6,283 bases of DNA from an uncultured Paracoccus sp. (GTDB lineage: Bacteria > Pseudomonadota > Alphaproteobacteria > Rhodobacterales > Rhodobacteraceae). Location of the stretch: assembly GCA_937859005.1 (NCBI GenBank), contig CALLYR010000047.1, positions 1 to 6,283 on the forward strand, in the 5' to 3' direction. Below the pieces are notes generated by a model. It was not told the DNA's origin and ran no database searches. It saw nothing but the letters and a program-made list of their open reading frames with translations. Positions 1 through 5,900 of this stretch are shown here, piece after piece. The position numbers and the translations under genes are program-made. Within the stretch, counting starts at the first letter, position 1; every line of letters begins with the position of its first letter.

Positions 1-749
1 AAATAGCGGTCGATGGCGCCGACGTTCTCAGCCGAAAAACCGTTGTCGATCACGCCGCGCACGGCGACCGGCACGGTCAGCGTCGCCACATAGTCGCGCA
101 GCTTCTCGCGGCTGTCCTGGGCGGGGGCCTCGTTTTCCGGGCGGCGCGGGATCAGGCGCCAGCCGATCAGCGCGATGAAGGCCACCCCCGCCAGCGCGAC
201 CGGCCCGCCGACGGGCAGGAAATCGAACATCCTGTAGCCTTCGCCCAGCGCCTCCTTGCGGAAGGCCGAGGCCAGCAGGTTCGGCGGCGTCCCGATCAGC
301 GTCAGCAGGCCCCCCAGCACCGTGGCGAAGGCCAGCGGCATCAGCGTCAGCGACGGGCTGCGCCCCGCCTTGCGCGCGGCCTGCAGGTCGATCGGCATCA
401 GGATCGCCAGCGCCGCCACATTGTTCATGAACCCCGAGATCAGCGCGCCGACCGTGGCCATCAGCCCGACATGGCCCGAAACCGAGCGGTTGCGGCTGGC
501 CAGCCGCCTGGTCAGCATCGACACGACGCCCGCGCGCTGCAGCCCGGCCGTGGTGATCAGGATCAGCGCCACGATGATCGTGGCGGGGTTGCTGAAGCCG
601 GTGAACGCCTCCTCGGCCGGCACCAGTCCTGCCAGAACGCCGGCGGCAAGTCCTGCAAAGGCCACCAGATCGTAACGCCACCGGTCCCAGACCATCAGCA
701 CCATCACGATGCCGAAGATGGCGAAAAGAACGATCTGGTCGAATGTCAT
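1..749 (-). CDS. SLC13-family (DASS/ArsB-like) anion permease, N-terminal part, C-terminus beyond window
   Basis: Integral inner-membrane transporter; 249 full codons are visible and the reading frame is still open at base 1. The protein starts MTFDQIVLFAIFGIVMVLMV, a hydrophobic first helix. Further hydrophobic stretches lie at about residues 27-43, 56-70, 94-120, 134-160 and 180-200. The motif GFSNPATIIV (51-60), the hairpin-like SGFMNNVAALAILMP (105-119) and IGTPPNLL (152-159) match the substrate/ion-binding signatures of SLC13-like permeases. After residue 200 the sequence turns hydrophilic (PRRPENEAPAQDSREK) and continues as DYVATLTVP, which resembles the linker into the cytoplasmic TrkA-C (RCK) domains found mid-protein in about 590-residue members. 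The ATG at 749-747 is the first in-frame start; no upstream in-frame ATG, GTG or TTG was seen close by, and only a weak purine stretch (GCGAGA) precedes it. Family substrates include sulfate and di- or tricarboxylates; the substrate here cannot be told from the sequence. The gene lies downstream of pgm on the same strand, but 360 bp away, so it is probably transcribed separately. Confidence 0.88.
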   Translation of the reverse strand, partial: MTFDQIVLFAIFGIVMVLMVWDRWRYDLVAFAGLAAGVLAGLVPAEEAFTGFSNPATIIVALILITTAGLQRAGVVSMLTRRLASRNRSVSGHVGLMATVGALISGFMNNVAALAILMPIDLQAARKAGRSPSLTLMPLAFATVLGGLLTLIGTPPNLLASAFRKEALGEGYRMFDFLPVGGPVALAGVAFIALIGWRLIPRRPENEAPAQDSREKLRDYVATLTVPVAVRGVIDNGFSAENVGAIDRY

Positions 750-823
750 GAAGGGTCTCGCACATCTGCCGAAATGCCGGCACCGGGTCCAAAGCCATAG
801 AGAAGGTCTGGCAACGCCGGAAG

Positions 824-859
824 TTCCCCTGCGGCGCGGGCTTTCCCCTGTGCCGCAGG
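824..859. repeat. Inverted repeat with embedded direct repeats upstream of the permease gene
   Basis: CCTGCGGC at 828-835 is the exact reverse complement of GCCGCAGG at 852-859, giving an 8-bp stem around a 16-nt loop. Overlapping it, TTCCCCTG occurs at 824-831 and again at 843-850, exactly 19 bp apart. Read on the minus strand, the direct repeat is CAGGGGAA-N11-CAGGGGAA. It lies 75-110 bp upstream of the permease start, where an operator could sit. Whether it binds a regulator, forms an RNA hairpin or is chance in GC-rich DNA cannot be decided from sequence alone. Confidence 0.5.
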
Positions 860-920
860 CAAGGCAGCCGGCCCGGCGGAATCCTCGTCTTCCGCGCAAC
901 GCCGGTCGCGGCTCCTGCCG

Positions 921-942
921 CGCCCGGTCACGCCGCCCGGTC
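921..942. repeat. Direct repeat CGCCCGGTC, two copies
   Basis: The 9-mer CGCCCGGTC occurs at 921-929 and 934-942, so the copies start 13 bp apart. Its core CCCGGTC recurs at 1023-1029 and 1031-1037, making four copies within about 120 bp of non-coding sequence. No function is known. Confidence 0.45.
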
Positions 943-948
943 CCTGCT

Positions 949-969
949 CTCTGCCCTCTGCCCTCTGCC
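949..969. repeat. Three perfect tandem heptamers CTCTGCC
   Basis: CTCTGCC is repeated three times without mismatch at 949-955, 956-962 and 963-969. On the plus strand this is a pyrimidine-rich tract interrupted only by G. It is a short tandem repeat that could vary in copy number by slippage. It is intergenic, so copy changes would not shift a reading frame. Confidence 0.6.
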
Positions 970-1022
970 GCCTCGCCCCGGCCGTAAGCCGGACTGCGCA
1001 AGCACGGCCCGGCAAGGCATTG

Positions 1023-1038
1023 CCCGGTCCCCCGGTCC
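1023..1038. repeat. Tandem duplication of CCCGGTCC
   Basis: Two abutting perfect copies of CCCGGTCC, at 1023-1030 and 1031-1038. The second copy runs into the GGTCCG arm of a hairpin at 1034-1056 (GGTCCG, 11-nt loop, CGGACC). Confidence 0.5.
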
Positions 1039-1056
1039 GCATCTTCGGGCCGGACC
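1034..1056 (-). repeat. Hairpin in the pgm 3' region
   Basis: GGTCCG (1034-1039) pairs with CGGACC (1051-1056) around an 11-nt loop. It lies about 55-75 bp downstream of the pgm stop codon. No run of T follows on the minus strand, so it does not look like a classical intrinsic terminator, but it could stabilise the mRNA end. Confidence 0.3.
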
Positions 1057-1085
1057 CGGATATCCTCGGACAGTGCCCGCAGGGG

Positions 1086-1105
1086 CGCGGGAGCAGTGCC
1101 CCGCG
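1086..1105 (-). terminator. Possible weak terminator or 3'-end hairpin after pgm
   Basis: CGCGGG (1086-1091) and CCCGCG (1100-1105) form a perfect 6-bp GC stem with an 8-nt loop. On the minus strand the stem begins 4 nt after the pgm stop codon (TGA at 1112-1110). The following bases on that strand are C-rich (CCCCTGCGGG) rather than a U tract. It is therefore at best an atypical terminator; the position is right, the sequence is not diagnostic. Confidence 0.3.
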
Positions 1106-1109
1106 GCGT

Positions 1110-2747
1110 TCAGGTCGTCACGTCGGGGCGGTCGCGGCCGGTGCGGTCGCGGATCTGCGCCAGCGCCTCGGCCGCGGCAACGACCGGGGCCAGGACGGCG
1201 GCGGGATCCTGTGCATGTTCCGATCCGGGGGGCGCGAAGCGTTCCAGATAGACGCGCAGCGTCGCCCCTTCGGTGCCCGTCCCCGACAGGCGAAAGACGA
1301 CGCGGCTGCCGTCCGCGAACATCACCCGGATGCCCTGATGCTCGGACACCGACCCGTCCACCGGGTCATGATAGGCGAAATCATCCGCCGCCGCGACCGT
1401 CAGCCCGGCAAAGACCTGTCCCGGCAGCGACGCCAGCATCCCGCGCAGCCGGTCGATCAGCGCATTGGCGCGGCCCGCATCCACCGCCTCGTAATCGTGG
1501 CGGCTGTAGTAATCGCGGCCGTATTCCGCCCAATGCGCGCGCAGGATGCCGACCACCGGTGCGCGCCGCACGGCCAGGATGTTCAGCCACAGCAGCACCG
1601 CCCACAGCCCGTCCTTTTCGCGCGCATGGTCGGACCCGGTGCCCGCGCTTTCCTCGCCGCAGATGGTCACGCGGCCCGCATCCAGCAGGTTGCCGAAGAA
1701 CTTCCAGCCCGTCGGCGTCTCATAGCACGGGATGCCCAGCCCTTCGGCCACCCGGTCGGCGGCGCGGCTGGTCGGCATCGACCGCGCCACCCCCGCCAGC
1801 CCCCCGGCATAGGCGGGCGCCAGATGCGCGTTGGCCGCCAGCACGGCAAGGCTGTCGGACGGCGTGACATAGACCCCGCGCCCCAGGATCATGTTGCGGT
1901 CCCCGTCCCCGTCGGAGGCGGCGGCGAAATCGGGCGCGCCTTCGCCCATCATCAGATCGACCAGTCCCTTGGCCCAGACCGGGTTCGGGTCCGGGTGGCC
2001 GCCGCCGAAATCGGGCAGCGGCACGGCATTGACGACCGTGCCCGCATCCGCGCCCAGACGGTTTTCCAGAATCTCGCGCGCATAAGGCCCGGTGACGGCG
2101 TGCATTGCGTCGAACCGCATGGTGAAGCCCGACGCGAACAGGTTGCGAATCGCGGCGAAATCGAACAGCCGCTGCATCAGCGCGGCATAATCCGCGACCG
2201 GGTCCACCACCTCGATTGCCATGCCGCCCAGCCGGGTTTCGCCGGGACGGGACAGGTCGATGTCCTGCGAATCCACGATGCGGTATTCGCGGATGGCCTG
2301 CGTGCGGGCAAAGACCGCATCGGTGACGGATTCGGGCGCGGGGCCGCCATTGGGGCCGTTGAACTTCATGCCGAAATCCTCGGCCTCGCCGCCGGGATTG
2401 TGGCTGGCCGACAGGATGATGCCGCCGTCCGCATTGCGCGTGCGGATCAGGTTCGACGCGGCGGGGGTGGACAGCAAGGCCCCCTGCCCCACGATCACGC
2501 GCGCCGCCCCATTGGCCGCGGCCATGCGCAGGATCACCTGCGCCGCGCGGTCGTTGAAGAACCGCCCGTCCCCCCCCAGCACCAGCGTCCTGCCCTGCAG
2601 GCCCCCGATCGCGTCAAAGACCGACTGGGTGAAGTTTTCCAGGTAATGATGCTGCATGAAGACCCGCGTCTTCTTGCGCAGGCCCGAGGTGCCGGGCTTC
2701 TGTCCGTCGATGGGGGCGGTGGGGACCGTGCGGGGAACGGGATTCAT
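1110..2747 (-). CDS. pgm: Alpha-D-phosphohexomutase: phosphoglucomutase (EC 5.4.2.2)
   Basis: Cytosolic enzyme that interconverts glucose-1-phosphate and glucose-6-phosphate, feeding UDP-glucose and glycogen synthesis. The 545-residue length is typical of the alpha-D-glucose-specific phosphoglucomutases of alphaproteobacteria. The four family signatures are present in order: substrate/N-terminal PGTSGLRKK (18-26), the phosphoserine loop SASHNPGG (113-120, with S115 the predicted phosphorylated serine), the magnesium-binding loop DGDGDRN (279-285), the sugar-recognition loop GEESAG (364-369) followed by KDGLWA (378-383), and the phosphate-binding loop RLSGTGTEG (486-494). All key residues appear intact. 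The ATG at 2747-2745 is preceded by AGGAG with 5-nt spacing, which supports this start. The gene is divergent from the cyclic glucan synthase, and the permease lies downstream on the same strand. In rhizobia and Agrobacterium the equivalent gene (exoC/pscA) is needed for cyclic glucan and other polysaccharide synthesis, which fits this neighbourhood. A phosphomannomutase role is less likely, given length and the GTSGLRKK start. Confidence 0.96.
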   Translation of the reverse strand: MNPVPRTVPTAPIDGQKPGTSGLRKKTRVFMQHHYLENFTQSVFDAIGGLQGRTLVLGGDGRFFNDRAAQVILRMAAANGAARVIVGQGALLSTPAASNLIRTRNADGGIILSASHNPGGEAEDFGMKFNGPNGGPAPESVTDAVFARTQAIREYRIVDSQDIDLSRPGETRLGGMAIEVVDPVADYAALMQRLFDFAAIRNLFASGFTMRFDAMHAVTGPYAREILENRLGADAGTVVNAVPLPDFGGGHPDPNPVWAKGLVDLMMGEGAPDFAAASDGDGDRNMILGRGVYVTPSDSLAVLAANAHLAPAYAGGLAGVARSMPTSRAADRVAEGLGIPCYETPTGWKFFGNLLDAGRVTICGEESAGTGSDHAREKDGLWAVLLWLNILAVRRAPVVGILRAHWAEYGRDYYSRHDYEAVDAGRANALIDRLRGMLASLPGQVFAGLTVAAADDFAYHDPVDGSVSEHQGIRVMFADGSRVVFRLSGTGTEGATLRVYLERFAPPGSEHAQDPAAVLAPVVAAAEALAQIRDRTGRDRPDVTT

Positions 2748-2752
2748 CGTGA

Positions 2753-2757
2753 CTCCT
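2753..2757 (-). promoter_or_regulatory. Ribosome binding site of pgm
   Basis: On the minus strand the sequence reads GCAAGGAGTCACG-ATG. AGGAG is a strong Shine-Dalgarno core, 5 nt from the ATG at 2747, and fixes that start. Confidence 0.8.
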
Positions 2758-2787
2758 TGCCGTGACGCTGCGGGACCGTGACCAAGC

Positions 2788-2816
2788 AGATAGCCGAGCG
2801 GGCGCGCGCGCGACAG
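2788..2816 (-). promoter_or_regulatory. Weak candidate promoter for pgm
   Basis: On the minus strand CTGTCG (2816-2811) and CTATCT (2793-2788) are separated by exactly 17 nt, as in housekeeping promoters. It would give a 5' leader of roughly 30 nt before the pgm ATG. Both hexamers match the consensus poorly and the spacer contains an alternating GC run, so this is a guess based mainly on spacing and position. Confidence 0.22.
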
Positions 2817-2824
2817 GGGGCATC

Positions 2825-2844
2825 GGTCCCGTCGCGGCGGGACC
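2825..2844. repeat. Perfect 7-bp inverted repeat between the divergent genes
   Basis: GGTCCCG (2825-2831) and CGGGACC (2838-2844) are exact reverse complements around the 6-nt centre TCGCGG. The site lies about 78 bp upstream of the pgm ATG and 77 bp upstream of the chosen synthase start, nearly midway between the two genes. It could be a dimeric regulator's operator controlling both genes or a hairpin in a synthase leader. No known operator is recognised. Confidence 0.5.
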
Positions 2845-2921
2845 CGGAACCCGACCGCCGGGGTTGTGCTTTCGCCAACGACCCCTCAGGGTTCCTGCGA
2901 AATGTGACGGAACTGCCAACC

Positions 2922-5900
2922 ATGCCGATGACCGATCCGATGGCCCTGACCCGCCGCATGCGTGCAACTTCGCTGGGAACGGCGATCGGACGGATGCGGA
3001 CCGGCGCGCGGCGCGCGGGCATGGCCCTTCCGCCCGGCTGGGATGGCGCGCCCAGCCCGATCCGCTTCGACATCTGGACCGAACGCTCGCTGTTCGATGC
3101 GGGCCGGGAACTGGCCTTGCTGGCCCGGCCCGACCTGCCCGACGCCCCCGCGCAGCCGATCAGCCGGCTGATCGACAACCAGGCGGCCATCCGGCGCAAC
3201 TATCTGGACGCGCTCGAGTCCGCCGAACGCGGCGAAACCGTGACCCCCGCCGCCGAATGGCTGATCGACAACCACCACATGGTCGAGGAGAACCTGCGCC
3301 AGCTGCGCCAGGGCTTCAACCGCAACTTCCTGCGCCGGCTGCCCCCCGTCCCGTTGTCGGGCGGAGGCAGCGCGCCGCGCAGCCTGCTGATCGCATGGTA
3401 TTTCGTCGCCCTGACCAATTCCGAGATCGACACCGACGACCTGTCCGCCTTTCTGCAGGGCTATCAGTCCGTCAGCACGCTTGAGATCGCCGAACTGTGG
3501 GCGGTGCCTACCTTCCTGCGTTACGTGCTGGTGGAAAACCTGCGCCGGCTGTCGGACCGGGTGACGCTGGCGCGCCAGCGCCGCACCGCCGCCAACCGGA
3601 TCGCGGACGCGCTGGCCGAGGTCCCCGAAGGAACCGATCCGGCCAGCCTGATCGAACGCGAGAGCGATCTTGTCACCGACGACACGGTGGCGTCGCAGCT
3701 GCTGTATCGGCTGCGCGATGGCGGCCCCGAGGCGCAGGCGGCGCTGGCCGCGCTGGAACGGCGGCTGGGCGCGCCGCGTGCCGCCGAACGCGCGGTGCAG
3801 GCCGAATATGCGCGCCAGTCCAGCGGCAACGTGACCGTGGGCAACATCATGCGCAGCCTGCGGCGCATGGGGGAAATCGACTGGCTGGACTGGTTCGAGG
3901 GCGTCAGCCAGGTGGATGCGCAGCTGGCGCGGATTTCGGAATATCCCCATCTCGACCAGGGCACGCGCACCGATTACCGCACCGCCATCGAACGCATCGC
4001 GCGCCGGTCCGGCCTGTCCGAGATCCAGGTCACGCAGCGCGCGCTGGCTCAGGCCGCGGCCGATGCCCCCGCCGAGGCGGAGGGCGACCGGATCGAGGTC
4101 GGGCATCTGCTGGTCGGACCGGGACGATACCGCTTCCGCGATCTCTGCGGCTATCGCCCGCGGCTGCGGGAACGGCTTTCGGTTCCGATGCGGCGCGCGG
4201 GCGGCTGGGTGCTGGTGCTGCCGCTGCTGGCGATCACGGCGATGCTGGCGGCCCTGCTGGGGACGATGCTGTCCGACGATCTGGACGCGCATTGGCAGGT
4301 CGTGCTGCTGCTGGCGCTGGCGGTGCTGCCGGCGTCCGACACCGCCATGCAGATCATCGGTTTCCTCGCCGCGCGCATCCTGCCGCCACAGCGGCTGCCG
4401 TCTTATGACTTCCGCGCAGGCGTCCCGGCCACGGCGCGGACGCTGGTCGTCATTCCCGCCATGATCACCAGCCCGGACGAGGTGGACGAGCTGGCCCGGA
4501 CGCTGGAATCCCATTACCTGGCCAATCCCTTGGGCGAGATCTTCTTTGCCCTGCTGACCGACTGGCGCGATGCCCCGGACGAACATCTGCCCGATGACGA
4601 GCGCCTGCTGGATCATGCCCGCGCCCGGATCGAGGATCTGGCCGAGCGTTACGACCAGGGAGGGGTGCGGCGGTTCTTTCTTCTGCACCGCGCGCGGCTG
4701 TGGAACCAGGGCGAAGGCGTCTGGATGGGCTGGGAACGCAAGCGCGGCAAGCTTGCGGAACTGAACATGCTGCTGCGCGGCCAGGAAGGGACCAGCTTCA
4801 TCCCGGCCGGCCCGACCCCGCCCGAGGGCATCCGCTATGTCGTGACCCTGGACAGCGACACCCGCCTGCCGCGGGATTCCGTGTCGGCGCTGGCGGGCAA
4901 GATGGCCCATCCGGTGAACCGTCCCGTCCACCGCGAGGACGGGACGGTCGTGCAGGGCTACGGCATCATGCAGCCGCGGGTCACGCCGTCGCTGACGACG
5001 GGGGCGGATGCATCCGTCTTTCAGCGCATCTTTTCGGCGAACCGCGGGCTCGACCCCTATGTGTTCACGGTGTCCGACCTTTATCAGGACCTGTTCCACG
5101 AGGGCAGCTTCACCGGCAAGGGCATCTATGACGTGGATGCCTTCGAGGCCGCGACCGCCGGCCGCATCCCGGAAAACGCGATCCTCAGCCACGACCTGCT
5201 GGAAGGCAGCCTCGCCCGCGCGGGCCTTGTCACCGATGTCGAGGTGGTCGAGGATTTTCCCATCCGCTATGCGACCGAGGCCAGCCGCCAGCACCGCTGG
5301 ATGCGCGGCGACTGGCAGTTGCTGCCGATGATCCTGAAGCCGGGGAACGGCCTGTCGGGGCTGGCCCGGTTCAAGATGGTGGACAACCTGCGCCGATCGC
5401 TGGTTGCGCCCGCCTGGGTCGCGGCCTCGGTCGCGGGCTGGCTGATCCTGCCGGGGCCGCATGCGATGGCCTGGCAGGCGGTGCTGATCGCGCTGGCGGC
5501 GGTGGTGCCGGTCCTGCAGGTCGATCTGCGCGTGTTCCGGCCGCAATACGGCGTGTCATGGGATTACCACATCCGCCACATGCTGCGCGACGCGCGCACC
5601 TATTTCACGCAGCTGGGCCTGCGGCTGGCGACCGTGGCGCATCGCGCCTGGGCCGCGGCCGATGCGATCGCGCGGACGCTGTGGCGGATGACCGTCAGCC
5701 GGCAACATCTGCTGGAATGGACGACGGCGGCCCAGGCGGGACGCGCCGATATCGGCACCGCCGCCGCCTATCGCCGGATGAGCGCCTCGCCCCTGATCGG
5801 GGGCTGGGCCATTCTGGCGACAGGGGCGCTGAATCCTTCGGCCCTGCCGGTGGCGCTGGTTTTCGGCGGCGTCTGGATCGCCGCGCCCTGGATCATGGCG

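Larger units (their letters stand above)
750..1109. other. Repeat-rich non-coding gap between pgm end and the permease start
   Basis: About 360 bp with no convincing gene. Open frames exist on both strands, but their translations are Arg/Pro/Gly/Ala-rich, without motifs, as expected for random GC-rich sequence. The gap contains an 8-bp inverted repeat with embedded direct repeats (824-859), three tandem CTCTGCC heptamers (949-969), two CGCCCGGTC copies (921-929, 934-942), a tandem CCCGGTCC duplication (1023-1038) and several small hairpins (978-992, 1009-1027, 1034-1056, 1086-1105). It must hold the permease promoter and the 3' end of the pgm transcript. No strong sigma-70-like promoter is visible: the best candidate on the minus strand is TATGGC spaced 17 nt from TTCCGG, which is a poor match. 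Confidence 0.7.
2748..2921. promoter_or_regulatory. Divergent intergenic region between pgm and the cyclic glucan synthase gene
   Basis: This 174-bp stretch must carry the start signals for both outward-facing genes unless they are driven from further away. It contains the pgm ribosome binding site (2753-2757), a weak candidate pgm promoter (2788-2816), an alternating GC run (2802-2812) and a perfect inverted repeat (2825-2844). No convincing sigma-70-like pair was found on the plus strand; TTGTGC at 2864-2869 lacks a matching -10 box. The plus-strand frame of the synthase stays open back to a TGA at 2763-2765, so part of this stretch could be coding if a more upstream GTG is used. Confidence 0.6.

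Noticed and set aside
28..798. Open frame of 256 codons on the minus strand over the permease
   Set aside because: The translation is Arg/Gly/Ala-rich and hydrophilic, while the adjacent frame starting at 749 gives a coherent membrane protein with SLC13 motifs.
746..1042. Possible small gene (98 codons, minus strand) in the pgm-permease gap
   Set aside because: The composition is random-like for GC-rich DNA, there is no clear ribosome binding site, and the frame spans several direct repeats and overlaps the permease start.
1020..2765. Open frame of 581 codons on the plus strand, antisense to pgm
   Set aside because: It covers pgm completely, its translation lacks any motif, and pgm has all its catalytic loops in the opposite strand.
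2864..2892. TTGTGC as a -35 box for the synthase
   Set aside because: At 16-18 nt spacing there is no sequence resembling a -10 box, so I do not call a promoter.
3497..4408. Plus-strand open frame of 303 codons inside the synthase
   Set aside because: It is out of frame with the synthase, which has conserved motifs on both sides, and its translation is Gly/Arg/Ala-rich without structure.
2886..5546. Long open frame of 886 codons on the minus strand, antisense to the cyclic glucan synthase
   Set aside because: The translation is rich in Arg, Gln, His, Gly and Ala, with no recognisable domain, and lies opposite a strand with clear family motifs throughout. It is the usual mirror frame of a GC-rich gene.
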